A stretch of DNA of 64,000 nucleotides from Faecalibacterium sp. UBA1819 (GTDB lineage Bacteria; Bacillota; Clostridia; Oscillospirales; Ruminococcaceae), in NCBI GenBank assembly GCA_002315015.1, contig DCEX01000029.1, positions 114,665 through 178,664 of the forward strand, given 5' to 3'. The position numbers and the translations under genes were made by a program. Positions 46,630 to 54,421 of this stretch are shown here, in pieces; the first letter of the stretch is position 1, and each line of letters starts with the position of its first letter. The notes beneath the pieces are model-generated. The model ran no database searches, had not been told where the DNA came from, and saw nothing but the letters and a program-made list of their open reading frames with translations.

Positions 46630-46944
46630 ATGAGTGATGTAACCGCCTGGGTAGGACATCGCATACAATCGCTGCGACTGGAACGGGGATGGACGCAGGA
46701 ACAACTTGCAGAGTATGCGGATCTTCATGTTTCTTACATATCTACCCTGGAAAAAGGAAAAAAGAACCCCAGCATTGAGGTAATCAGTCGCTTATCGAGT
46801 GCATTTCAATTGACGCTGTCCGAGTTTTTCAGCGCTGCGCCGTCTGTGCGCTGCGACATTCGCAAGCGCGTGGAGCAGGAGGAAGTAGAAACTCTTTTGA
46901 AAGACTTTTCCAATAAGCTTTTAAGCATCTGCAATCGCCCCTAG
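46630..46944 (+). CDS. XRE-family transcriptional regulator
   Basis: The 104-residue protein has an N-terminal Cro/CI helix-turn-helix (IQSLRLERGWTQEQLAEYAD, then HVSYISTLEKGKKNPSIEVI) covering residues 8-65, followed by a short helical tail (KRVEQEEVETLLKDFSNKLL) that may serve dimerisation. AAGGAG lies 8 bases before the chosen ATG; an in-frame GTG three codons earlier sits within the ribosome binding site. It is monocistronic, with a terminator at 47011-47036. The target genes are unknown. Confidence 0.88.
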   Translation: MSDVTAWVGHRIQSLRLERGWTQEQLAEYADLHVSYISTLEKGKKNPSIEVISRLSSAFQLTLSEFFSAAPSVRCDIRKRVEQEEVETLLKDFSNKLLSICNRP

Positions 46945-47010
46945 CGCTTTGGCCGGATGGTGCAAAACACGGCTGGCATCCCATGCAAAGCATGAAACCT
47001 TTTTTCTTAT

Positions 47011-47036
47011 GCGCGCCGCACAAACGTGCGGCGCGC
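47011..47036 (+). terminator. Terminator after the XRE regulator
   Basis: GCGCGCCGCAC and GTGCGGCGCGC form a perfect 11 bp stem with a 4-base loop followed by ATTGTTTTTT. It may also stop transcripts from the minus-strand micro-ORF at 47045-47203. Confidence 0.85.
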
Positions 47037-47044
47037 ATTGTTTT

Positions 47045-47203
47045 TTACAGCGTCTTTAATATTTTGTTTGCCATTTCAGCAAGCACTTGCTTTGTGGCAT
47101 CCGACAGATCCGGCTGTGCGGCAATGCGTAAAACTGTTTGCAGCAGCTCCTCTAAAATACATCGGGGCAGCTGCACAAACTCATGTTAATGATCCTGTTC
47201 CAT
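47045..47203 (-). pseudogene. Small ORF of about 52 codons interrupted by one in-frame TAA
   Basis: On the minus strand a perfect AAGGAGAAGC ribosome binding site precedes ATG GAA CAG GAT CAT and then TAA at 47186-47188. The same frame continues without any further stop for 46 codons as HEFVQLPRCILEELLQTVLR...MANKILKTL, ending in TAA immediately before a terminator hairpin. The downstream part is a believable amphipathic helical protein. I do not recognise a family. It is either a recently inactivated small gene, or translation starts at a downstream GTG (EFVQL). Confidence 0.5.
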
Positions 47204-47622
47204 TTGCTTCTCCTTTTTCTTTTGCCTTGAAATTCCCTTCCCCTCCAAGATGCACCGTGTCGGTTTTCAACGCGCCTTTTGGTGGGAGGTGTCGCCCGCA
47301 CCCCTATTGTTTCATATTTAGTTGCGTTTTACCAGCTTTTTCATTGCTTCTCTTTTTTCAAAAAAGCAAAATCTTGTTATTTGTTCAGCTTACCAACTTT
47401 TTTCCTTTGTTTTATTTAAAAAATTGTCATTTTTACGCCGTTTTTTTTCAAAAAAACTCTCCCAAATTGATAGAAATTTGGTATACTTAAAGTTAAAGCA
47501 TCTTTTGAGTGCATAAAATACATGCATACGCCGTGTCGGTTTTGCGCGCGGTGAATTCTTCATTGATTCGTGTTTTGGCTTAAACAGACAGACACACAGC
47601 GATTCACAAAGGCAGGTTGGTT
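47204..47622. other. Intergenic region upstream of potA
   Basis: About 420 bases hold no gene. The region is T-rich on the plus strand. It contains an extended -10 (TGGTATACT, 47480-47487) that could start the potABC transcript, with a leader of about 130 bases. A 13-base sequence CCGTGTCGGTTTT occurs twice (47255-47267 and 47531-47543). No riboswitch fold was recognised. Confidence 0.5.
47482..47487 (+). promoter_or_regulatory. Extended -10 promoter candidate for potABC
   Basis: TATACT is preceded by TGG, forming an extended -10; no convincing -35 at 17 bases. It lies about 135 bases before potA. Confidence 0.4.
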
Positions 47623-48705
47623 ATGAGTCAGTCCATTTTACAACTGGAAAGTATTACAAAGAGCTTCGGTGATACCGAAGTGCTCAAGGGGATTTCTTTG
47701 TCGGTCGAGCAAGGCGAGTTTGTAACATTGCTTGGCTCGTCCGGCTGCGGAAAAACAACAACGCTGCGTATTATCGCGGGCTTGGAAAGCCCCGACTCCG
47801 GCCGCGTAATCTTAGAGGGAAAAGACGTAACCCAAACGCCGCCAAATCTCAGAAACGTCAATACCGTGTTTCAAAATTACGCCTTGTTTCCGCATATGAC
47901 CGTCGCGGCCAATATCGCATACAGCTTAAAGCTGAAAAAGCGTCCCAAGGCAGAAATGGAACAGGCGGTGCGCGATGCTTTGGAACTGGTTCAGTTAAGC
48001 GGATATGAAAAAAGAATGCCCGCTGAACTATCGGGCGGACAAAAACAGCGTGTTGCCATTGCACGCGCCGTTGTCAGCCGTCCGAAAGTACTTTTGCTGG
48101 ATGAGCCGCTGGGCGCGCTGGACCTCCAGCTCCGCCGTCAAATGCAGCTGGAGCTGAAAGCGCTGCAAAAAAGCCTTGGCATTACTTTTATCTATATTAC
48201 GCACGACCAAGAGGAAGCGCTGAACATGTCCGACCGCATTGTCGTAATGCGGGAAGGGCGTTTTGAGCAAATCGGCACTCCTGCCGAGGTATACGATTTG
48301 CCCAAAACTTCGTATGTAGCACGCTTTGTCGGCACTGCAAACATTCTAAGCGCCACCGTAGAGGAAGTTGAAAACGGGGTGGCAAAAGTGCGCTGCGCCG
48401 ATGGCTGCGGCATGGTGCAAACACTGCACCACTCGATGCAGCCCGGACAAACAATCTCGCTGGCCGTGCGCAGCGAACAAATTGAATTTTCCAATGCACC
48501 CGATGCCTGCGGCATTCCCGCCGAGGTATGTGAAAAAAGCTTTGCCGGCGGTATGCTGCGCATTGCTCTGCGCCTTTCGGACGGCACCAGTTTGATTGCC
48601 AGCCGCCACGGCATTGATATTCCCGTGGAAATCGGTGAGCACGTCAAGGTAACTTGGGAGGCGTTTCACGCTGTTCCCGTCGATTTGGAGGCTGCCCATG
48701 AATAA
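47623..48705 (+). CDS. potA: Spermidine/putrescine-type ABC transporter ATP-binding protein
   Basis: The 360-residue ATPase has [20 protein letters not shown] (Walker A), the PotA/CysA Q-loop [12 protein letters not shown], signature [31 protein letters not shown] (Walker B) and [11 protein letters not shown] (H-loop). A C-terminal TOBE domain follows from about residue 235. I chose the ATG at 47623 over a TTG two codons before. It overlaps potB by 8 bases. Together with potBC it forms an importer core of the polyamine class; iron or other polyamine-like substrates are also seen in this family. Confidence 0.92.
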   Translation: MSQSILQLESITKSFGDTEVLKGISLSVEQGEFVTLLGSSGCGKTTTLRIIAGLESPDSGRVILEGKDVTQTPPNLRNVNTVFQNYALFPHMTVAANIAYSLKLKKRPKAEMEQAVRDALELVQLSGYEKRMPAELSGGQKQRVAIARAVVSRPKVLLLDEPLGALDLQLRRQMQLELKALQKSLGITFIYITHDQEEALNMSDRIVVMREGRFEQIGTPAEVYDLPKTSYVARFVGTANILSATVEEVENGVAKVRCADGCGMVQTLHHSMQPGQTISLAVRSEQIEFSNAPDACGIPAEVCEKSFAGGMLRIALRLSDGTSLIASRHGIDIPVEIGEHVKVTWEAFHAVPVDLEAAHE

Positions 48706-49561
48706 ATCACGCCGAAAAAATGGCCGCCTGTGGCTGGCCGCCCTGCCGCTGTACATCTTTACCCTCGTCTTTGTGCTTGGGCCTTTGGTGTACATGGTGA
48801 TTCTCAGCTTTCAAAAGCGTGCCGATGTTTGGGGCGTTGTACACGAGTTCACGCTTGCCAATTACCAAAACATTTTTACGCCCGTTTACTTACAAACTTT
48901 TGTTGAGTCGTTTCGTTTAGCGCTGACAAGCACTTGTTTGATTGTACTGATTGGCTATCCCTTCGGCTATTTTATGGCAAAGCTTTCACCCCGCTGGAAA
49001 AAGCGCATGATGCTTTTGCTGATGATTCCGTTTTGGACGTCATCTTTAATTCGTTTATACGGCTGGATTATCATTTTTCGTTCAAAAGGCACACTCGACC
49101 AAATTTTAATGGGAATTGGCCTGACCGATAAGCCACTGAAGCTTTTGTATACCTACGAGGCCGTTGTTGTCGGTATGGTGTATGCTTTGCTGCAATTTAT
49201 GATTTTAGCCGTTTATTCCAGCGCTGAAAAGCTGGACTGGAACTTGGTGCAGGCAGCGCGTGACTTGGGAGCAACGCCGTTTCAGGCGTTTTACACCGTT
49301 ACGCTGAAACTCACCCTGCCGGGGCTTTTATCGGGAGTCATTTTAACCTTTATCCCCTCAATGGGGCTGTTTTTCATTGCCGACCTGCTGGGCGGAAACA
49401 AAATTGTGCTGGTGGGCAGCTTAATTCAAGACCAATTGATGAAAGCGCATAACTGGCCGTTTGCCGCCGCACTCAGCGTGGTGTTAATGGTGTTAACTTC
49501 GCTGATGATTTCCGTTTATAAGCGGGTTACGCATTCCGATGAGCTGGAGGGCATTTTATGA
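48698..49561 (+). CDS. potB: Spermidine/putrescine-type ABC transporter permease PotB
   Basis: The 287-residue six-helix permease begins with a basic cytoplasmic tail ([20 protein letters not shown]). It carries the EAA loop around VQAARDLGATPFQAFYTVTL that contacts the ATPase, and the PotB-type IPFWTSSLIRLYGWIIIF. It overlaps potA by 8 bases and potC by 4 bases. Confidence 0.92.
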   Translation: MNKSRRKNGRLWLAALPLYIFTLVFVLGPLVYMVILSFQKRADVWGVVHEFTLANYQNIFTPVYLQTFVESFRLALTSTCLIVLIGYPFGYFMAKLSPRWKKRMMLLLMIPFWTSSLIRLYGWIIIFRSKGTLDQILMGIGLTDKPLKLLYTYEAVVVGMVYALLQFMILAVYSSAEKLDWNLVQAARDLGATPFQAFYTVTLKLTLPGLLSGVILTFIPSMGLFFIADLLGGNKIVLVGSLIQDQLMKAHNWPFAAALSVVLMVLTSLMISVYKRVTHSDELEGIL

Positions 49562-50355
49562 AGCATAAAACCCGACTGCCGCATTTATTTTTGGGTGTGG
49601 TTACCGTCATTTTATATCTGCCGATTGTGCTGGTTGTGGTCTATTCGTTCAACGAGAGCAAAATTTCCAGCGTGTGGAGCGGCTTTTCCCTGACTTGGTA
49701 TCAAACGTTATTTCGTGATAAAGACATGTTCCAAGCCCTTGTCAACAGCATTGTGCTCGGGCTTTGTTCCAGCATTTGCGCCGCCTTCATCGGCACACTG
49801 GGGGCCGTTTCATTCACGCGCTTGCAATCGCGTACCAAAAAACCGATTGAATATCTGTCCACTTTGCCGATCATGATTCCTGAAATTATTTTAGGCATGG
49901 TGTTTATGACGTTCTTTTCGCTCATTGGCCTTCCGTTCGGCATGACAACGCTGATTATTTCCCACACAGCATTTTGCATTCCTTATATTTATATGCTGGT
50001 GAAAGCGCGGCTGGTGGGAATGGACCCCTCCCTGGCGGAAGCCGCACGCGATCTTGGCGCAGGAGAGCTGCGTGTTTTTTGGGATATCACCCTTCCCCTG
50101 CTCGCTCCCGCCATCGCTTCCGGGATGCTGCTCAGCTTTGCGATGAGTTTTGACGACGTGATTATCAGCGTATTTGTTACAGGCGTGAATGTCAATACAT
50201 TACCCATTAAAATTTATTCACAGCTGAAAACCGGCGTTACACCGGAAATCAACGCCCTTTGTACCCTGATGCTGGCGGCAACCATCCTTTTGGTGGCGCT
50301 TTCCACACTGTTGGGACGCATCGGAAAGCAAAGCAACGTACAAAAAGAACAATAA
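49558..50355 (+). CDS. potC: Spermidine/putrescine-type ABC transporter permease PotC
   Basis: The 265-residue six-helix permease has the typical PotC opening (LFLGVVTVILYLPIVLVVVYSFNES) and the EAA loop AEAARDLGAGELRVFWDITLP, then SFDDVIISVFVTGVNV. It overlaps potB by 4 bases. A terminator follows 15 bases later, so the potD binding-protein gene normally found next is absent from this operon and from the window. Confidence 0.92.
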   Translation: MKHKTRLPHLFLGVVTVILYLPIVLVVVYSFNESKISSVWSGFSLTWYQTLFRDKDMFQALVNSIVLGLCSSICAAFIGTLGAVSFTRLQSRTKKPIEYLSTLPIMIPEIILGMVFMTFFSLIGLPFGMTTLIISHTAFCIPYIYMLVKARLVGMDPSLAEAARDLGAGELRVFWDITLPLLAPAIASGMLLSFAMSFDDVIISVFVTGVNVNTLPIKIYSQLKTGVTPEINALCTLMLAATILLVALSTLLGRIGKQSNVQKEQ

Positions 50356-50370
50356 GAAAGCGTTTAAAAA

Positions 50371-50411
50371 AAAGCCGTAAGACGGGAGATCCTCCCACCT
50401 TACGGCTTTTT
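50371..50411. terminator. Bidirectional terminator between potC and the alarmone synthetase gene
   Basis: AAAGCCGTAAG and CTTACGGCTTT form a perfect 11 bp stem enclosing an inner GGGAG/CTCCC hairpin, with A and T runs on both sides. Confidence 0.9.
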
Positions 50412-50444
50412 TACTGTGAAAATCAAATCACACATTTTTCGGCC

Positions 50445-51137
50445 TTATTCCTTTTGCTTCATCACTTGGTCACGCAGTGCCTGCATCCGCAGGTCGGTCT
50501 GGGCGATGACATCGGCGCACTCTTTCAGCTCACCGGCGATTCTGCGCGTTTCCGGGGTGTGGTTTTTGTAGCGAATTTGATGCTCCAAGCTGGCCCAAAA
50601 ATCCATTGCCACCGTGCGGATTTGTACTTCTACGCGCATAGGCTCCTTGTGCGTAGAAAAAAATACGGGAACCTCTAAAACTAAGTGCAGACTGCGGTAT
50701 CCGTTGGGCTTTGGATTTTGAATATAGTCCTTCTTTTCAATCAGACGAACGTCATCCTGGCGCGTCAGCATTTCGGCCACGGCATAAATATCATCTACAA
50801 AAGAGCAAATAACACGAATGCCGGCCACGTCGTTGAGTGTTTGGGAAATAGAATCCACCGTTACCGGCGCACCTTTCTTACGCAATTTCTGCGCAATGCT
50901 CATTGGTTTTTTGATACGGAACGAAATGGTTTCAATCGGATTTCTCTGTTTGGAATGCGAAAGTTCATCGTTTAAAATTTCCAGCTTTGTCGTCACTTCA
51001 CGGATGACGGCATGGTATTTTATCATTAAATGATTAAATTCTTCCAAGCGTTCAAACACGTCCTGATCGCCGTGTGTTAGCAAAAAGCTTTGCACAAGCT
51101 CCGCTTTTTCCACTCGAAAGCTTTTTTCTGCGTCCAT
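50445..51137 (-). CDS. Small alarmone synthetase (RelQ/YjbM-like GTP pyrophosphokinase)
   Basis: The 230-residue single-domain RelA/SpoT synthetase makes (p)ppGpp from GTP/GDP and ATP and lacks a hydrolase domain. Conserved elements are NDVAGIRVICSFVDDIYAVA, NPKPNGYRSLHLVLEVP (the G-loop region with catalytic residues) and VEVQIRTVAMDFWASLEHQI. The N-terminal helices and C-terminal helix that drive RelQ tetramers are present. It lies 17 bases downstream of the membrane peptidase gene on the same strand, so the two are likely cotranscribed. Confidence 0.9.
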   Translation of the reverse strand: MDAEKSFRVEKAELVQSFLLTHGDQDVFERLEEFNHLMIKYHAVIREVTTKLEILNDELSHSKQRNPIETISFRIKKPMSIAQKLRKKGAPVTVDSISQTLNDVAGIRVICSFVDDIYAVAEMLTRQDDVRLIEKKDYIQNPKPNGYRSLHLVLEVPVFFSTHKEPMRVEVQIRTVAMDFWASLEHQIRYKNHTPETRRIAGELKECADVIAQTDLRMQALRDQVMKQKE

Positions 51138-51154
51138 GTTTTTTTACTCCTCTT

Positions 51155-51856
51155 TTAGCGGTCGTCCCTTCTGCCGCCGAACAAAAGAATTAAGCGCAGC
51201 AAGTTGGCCACACTGACCAGCAACGCCGCAACATAGGTCAGCGCCGCAGCCGTTAAAACCTTGCTCACGCCCTCTTGCTCCTGCTGCGTTACCATATGGT
51301 AATTCTCCAGAGTTTCCAAAGCACGTCGGCTGGCGTTGAACTCCACCGGAAGCGTAATCAGCTGAAACACCGTCACTAAACTAAACAGCAAAATGCCCAG
51401 AGTCACAAGGGGCTGCCAACTCATAATGATGCCCAGCACAATCAAAGGAATGGACAAACCCGAGCCGATATTCGTCAAGGGAATAATTGCATTCCGAATG
51501 GTGAGCGGCGCATAACCGACAGAATGCTGAATGGCATGACCCGTTTCATGCGCGGCTACGCCGACCGCCGCCACCGTACTGCGCGAGTAAACGTCCTGCG
51601 AAAGGCGCACGACCTGAGCGGACGGATCGTAATGGTCACTGAGACTGCCCGGCACCATTTCAATTCGCACATGGCTCAACCCATTGGCGTCCAAAATGCG
51701 GCGCGCTGCCTGCGCACCCGTTAAACCGCTGAACAGCGATACTTGACTGTACTGTGCAAAAGCGCTTTTTACACGAACTTGTGCCCAAAAAGCCACCAGC
51801 ATGGCGGGAATCACCAGAAGAATATAGTATTTATCCGGCCAAAAGAAAAACGGCAT
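51155..51856 (-). CDS. Membrane zinc metallopeptidase (YugP family)
   Basis: The 233-residue integral membrane protein has four or five hydrophobic segments. The zinc motif HETGH is present in AAVGVAAHETGHAIQHSV near residue 113, followed by the long hydrophobic stretch IGSGLSIPLIVLGIIMSW. YugP-type peptidases are widespread in Firmicutes; their substrates are poorly known. The ATG at 51854-51856 follows AAGGAGGAT. It precedes the alarmone synthetase gene. Confidence 0.88.
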   Translation of the reverse strand: MPFFFWPDKYYILLVIPAMLVAFWAQVRVKSAFAQYSQVSLFSGLTGAQAARRILDANGLSHVRIEMVPGSLSDHYDPSAQVVRLSQDVYSRSTVAAVGVAAHETGHAIQHSVGYAPLTIRNAIIPLTNIGSGLSIPLIVLGIIMSWQPLVTLGILLFSLVTVFQLITLPVEFNASRRALETLENYHMVTQQEQEGVSKVLTAAALTYVAALLVSVANLLRLILLFGGRRDDR

Positions 51857-51943
51857 AGCGTATCCTCCTTCACTTTTTGCTTATTATATCTCCTAATTGT
51901 GAAAAAATCATGGCAGACGGCCAACAAACCTGCCGTGCAAATT

Positions 51944-51972
51944 GCATACCCGAACCGTTGCCCCCATATATA
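51944..51972 (+). promoter_or_regulatory. Candidate sigma-E-like promoter of the spoIIID genes
   Basis: GCATACC (51944-51950) and CATATATA (51965-51972) are about 14 bases apart, resembling the ATA-rich -35 and CATAxxxT -10 of the mother-cell factor sigma-E, which transcribes spoIIID in Bacillus. The match is partial. Confidence 0.4.
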
Positions 51973-52008
51973 TAAACGTAAAGACGAAAAAGGAGGGAAG
52001 GCTGGGGT

Positions 52009-52197
52009 ATGAAGGGAAATCCGGAGGAGCGCGCCATTGCCTTGGCGCAATATGTACTGGAGCATAACGCAACGGTTCGAAGTGCGGCCAAAAAATTCGG
52101 CGTAAGCAAATCGACGGTACATAAGGATATCGTAAAAATTGCAGATGCTTTCCGCAGTAAAAACAACAGTTTTCTGTCGGGAGGTGCGCTTGTATGA
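52009..52197 (+). CDS. Truncated SpoIIID-like DNA-binding protein
   Basis: This 62-residue protein covers only the first half of SpoIIID. Residues 1-41 (MKGNPEERAIALAQYVLEHN...KSTVHKD) match the next gene closely and include the helix-turn-helix. Then it diverges (VKIADAFRSKNNSFLSGGALV) and ends. It has an excellent AAAGGAGGGAAGG ribosome binding site, and its stop overlaps the next start by four bases, so translation is coupled. Without the C-terminal basic region needed for tight binding by SpoIIID, it might be a weak binder, a competitor or simply a remnant. The reading frame is intact. Confidence 0.75.
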   Translation: MKGNPEERAIALAQYVLEHNATVRSAAKKFGVSKSTVHKDIVKIADAFRSKNNSFLSGGALV

Positions 52198-52457
52198 AAG
52201 GAAATCCGGAGGAAAGAGCCATTGCGCTGGGCGAGTATGTGACGCAAACAGGAGCAACCGTCCGCAGCGCCGCAAAAAAGTTTGGAATCAGTAAGTCCAC
52301 GGTGCACAAAGATTTAACAGAACGTCTGAAAACACAAAATCGTGCATTATATGAGAGCGCCCAGCGGGTGCTTCAGCTGAATAAAGAGGAACGCCACCTT
52401 CGCGGCGGCGCCGCAACACGGCAAAAATATCACCCGAATACCCACGGTAGTTTTTAA
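52194..52457 (+). CDS. spoIIID: Sporulation transcriptional regulator SpoIIID
   Basis: SpoIIID is the small mother-cell regulator that activates and represses sigma-E genes during sporulation. The 87-residue protein starts MKGNPEERAIALGEYVTQTG, has the helix-turn-helix SAAKKFGISKSTVHKDLTER and the C-terminal RHLRGGAATRQKY patch, both as in Bacillus. It overlaps the truncated copy by four bases and is followed by a terminator at 52514-52565. Its 3' half and terminator are repeated, in decayed form, at 55129-55439. It suggests the organism can form endospores. Confidence 0.95.
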   Translation: MKGNPEERAIALGEYVTQTGATVRSAAKKFGISKSTVHKDLTERLKTQNRALYESAQRVLQLNKEERHLRGGAATRQKYHPNTHGSF

Positions 52458-52565
52458 CACCAAAGTGTGTATATTGCCTTTAAATTGATTGCAAACTTCA
52501 TATTATTATCAACAGCGGAACCCATAACAGTGATAGATACACTGCATGGCTTTCGCTGTTTTTTT
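52255..52565 (+). repeat. Direct repeat copy 1: spoIIID 3' half plus terminator
   Basis: The block from CAACCGTCC (52255) through the spoIIID stop, the sequence CACCAAAGTGTG and the terminator ending in a T run recurs at 55129-55439. Most positions match in coding and non-coding parts, with several small indels. Copy 1 contains the working gene end. Confidence 0.8.
52514..52565 (+). terminator. Terminator after spoIIID
   Basis: AGCGGAACCCAT pairs with ATGGCTTTCGCT (one mismatch, one wobble) and is followed by GTTTTTTT. Confidence 0.7.
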
Positions 52566-52679
52566 GAAAAGAGTACCTTTGACCTTTGTTCATGGTTTAG
52601 CGGATTTTGCCAAAGATGCTTTTACTTTTTCCTAATTATGTTCTGCACGATTTCGCAGCCTACTTTTACTATAGAGCCT

Positions 52680-52714
52680 AAAAAGCGTATTGCGAATACG
52701 GCAACGCGCTTTTT
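52680..52714. terminator. Terminator-like hairpin
   Basis: AAAAAGCG..TTGC pairs imperfectly with GCAA..CGCTTTTTT, with A and T runs at both sides. No gene ends immediately beside it; it may back up the spoIIID terminator or be a remnant. Confidence 0.5.
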
Positions 52715-52900
52715 TATGCCCATTTCCCCCGCACTATGAATATAAAGCACCTAGAGGCTACCATTGAGGACCTCTCAGTTGCTGGCTGACTTTATCACGC
52801 CAGGATCTGTAAAACAATTTGTGCAAAACTCTCGACACTACCGTTAATTGACCAATACATTTATTTTTATAACAATCAAAGAATACAAGTTAAAACAAAA

Positions 52901-52927
52901 CTGACTTCCCTTGAATTGAGAAGTCAG
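52901..52927 (-). terminator. Terminator after the HipA-like kinase gene
   Basis: CTGACTT pairs with AAGTCAG, with further partial pairing (CCCTT, GAG) inside. On the minus strand it is followed by TTTTGTTTT. It lies 114 bases past the kinase stop. Confidence 0.7.
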
Positions 52928-53040
52928 TATGCTGCCTAAAATCTAATCTTTCTACCCTTCAGGTCTTTTTTGTACTGTCCGTACATTTTAGGGCAGTTCG
53001 CTGCCACTGCAAGTACAAAATAGATTCCTCACCAAACGGT

Positions 53041-53847
53041 TCAAAATCTGCCCATCTGCTTTTGAATACAGGTTCGTACCCGATCGTTGATGTATGATTG
53101 ATCACGCTCCGCATAAAACTGTAACGGCTCTTCCAATGCAGCTGTTACATCAGCCATCGAAAAAAAGTTTTTCAACTGAGAGCCGTAGACAGACTGTGCC
53201 GCATGAACCTGTCTCGCAAACGTTGTATTCAGAGGCTGTGCCCGAAGATTCTTGATCAGCGCACCGGGATCAATTTCCATCGGATAATCCCGAATATTGG
53301 AAAGCAATCCGGCTCCAAAGTCGAAGATCGGACAATAGTCAAACATTTCTCCTCGACGTAGGACAGCAATATTGTTTAAATGACGATCCTCGTTTCCAAA
53401 CAGCATATCAACCTCAAACAACAACGTCATATAATCTCCAAACCGCTGCAGCCCTGTGAGGTTGACGGTTTGTTCGACCATCCATCGGACTTTGGCAGAA
53501 AGGTTTGGCTGTCTGGATGCAATCTTCTGCCATTGTGGTCCAATCCCTTTACGGAGCAGGTCTGCAAGCGTCAGAATACTTTCTCCCGACATCAAAAAAT
53601 TAGGGCTGGAGCAACCATTTCTCATTCGTCTATGTGCTTCCATCCGTTCCATACGGTAAGTTACATAACGGAACCCTAATTTATCTATATTGGTCTGCTG
53701 CAACAATTGGGATGTTACAGTTTCAGCCAGTCCTTCATACCCAAACAGGTCCAGTTTGTACCAGCGCCCGTTTTCCATCCACTTTTCTTGATTTCCTTTT
53801 GATGAAGTTTCTGCAATTCGGTTTCCGGTCGTTAGTCTGACTGGCAT
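53041..53847 (-). CDS. Compact HipA/CtkA-like protein kinase, probable toxin
   Basis: The 268-residue protein has the skeleton of a HipA-type Ser/Thr kinase: a glycine/serine-rich loop SSKGNQEKW (about residues 15-23), Lys-31 in GRWYKLD and Glu-42 in GYEGLAE as the ATP-site pair, the catalytic loop FGNEDRHLNN (Asp-154, Asn-159) and the metal-binding IFDFGAG (Asp-176). It lacks the roughly 100-residue N-subdomain 1 of full HipA. The start at 53847 is six bases after GGAGGG; an ATG at 53853 overlaps the partner stop (ATGA). HipA kinases arrest growth by phosphorylating translation proteins; the target here is unknown. A terminator follows at 52901-52927. Confidence 0.75.
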   Translation of the reverse strand: MPVRLTTGNRIAETSSKGNQEKWMENGRWYKLDLFGYEGLAETVTSQLLQQTNIDKLGFRYVTYRMERMEAHRRMRNGCSSPNFLMSGESILTLADLLRKGIGPQWQKIASRQPNLSAKVRWMVEQTVNLTGLQRFGDYMTLLFEVDMLFGNEDRHLNNIAVLRRGEMFDYCPIFDFGAGLLSNIRDYPMEIDPGALIKNLRAQPLNTTFARQVHAAQSVYGSQLKNFFSMADVTAALEEPLQFYAERDQSYINDRVRTCIQKQMGRF

Positions 53848-53849
53848 CC

Positions 53850-54398
53850 TCATCCCTCCACGATTTTAATCCAGCAGGCGTCTTCCGCCATCCTGCCGGC
53901 AGTCTTGCGAATGATCGCCAGCGGATCATAGCGTTCCAGCCCAAGCTGTGCCAAATAATACTGCAACCCATCGCGCTGTCTAGAAATGCAGCGGGACTCC
54001 AGAAAGCTCATCCAATCTTCCCAGTTGGGCATTTGATTGACCCCAAATGCGGTTGAAAGAATATCATCCGTTTTGTTTTCAATCGCCAAGCGTCTAGCTG
54101 TCTGATCCACGCAAATTTTCGTACAAAGTGTCTCGCCATCATAATAATGGAGAATCAAAAGATCATGTTTTTCATCTCTTGCATGATTGAGAAAAGCCGC
54201 ATACTCTCTTGGACCCCTAATGCGCATGGTGATACACTCTCCATCGAATTGCAGCAAGACTTCACGGCTGTCCTCTTCGATTCCTAACTGCTTTACCCAC
54301 GTCGGAGGAAGCGCTATCCGATAGCTTTTTCCCGCCGGCCCGGCACTTCCGCCCGCCTTGTTGATCAGAACTTTTGCCTTCCTCTCTTTTAGCATCAT
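53850..54398 (-). CDS. AbrB/SpoVT-like DNA-binding protein, probable antitoxin of the HipA-like kinase
   Basis: Residues 8-60 of this 182-residue protein read like a swapped-hairpin AbrB/MazE domain (KVLINKAGG...SYRIALPPTWVKQLGI...LLQFDGECITMRI). The remaining 120 residues form a second domain that I do not recognise as named. It includes LLILHYYDGETLCTKICVD and a C-terminal motif SRQRDGLQYYLAQLGLERYD followed by GRMAEDACWIKI. GAGGTGA precedes the start (ATG ATG). It overlaps the kinase gene by four bases, and its promoter contains a palindrome. The antitoxin role is inferred from position and fold, not shown. Confidence 0.65.
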   Translation of the reverse strand: MMLKERKAKVLINKAGGSAGPAGKSYRIALPPTWVKQLGIEEDSREVLLQFDGECITMRIRGPREYAAFLNHARDEKHDLLILHYYDGETLCTKICVDQTARRLAIENKTDDILSTAFGVNQMPNWEDWMSFLESRCISRQRDGLQYYLAQLGLERYDPLAIIRKTAGRMAEDACWIKIVEG

Positions 54399-54421
54399 AT
54401 CACTATCACCTCGTCGAGAAT

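Larger units (their letters stand above)
52566..53040. other. Intergenic region between spoIIID and the kinase gene
   Basis: About 475 bases hold no gene I can support. They contain two hairpins (52680-52714 and 52901-52927) and, at 52809-52842, a sequence ending GACACTACC that resembles one end of an IS256-like element, though that is weak. Base composition becomes clearly more AT-rich here than in the core region. Confidence 0.5.
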
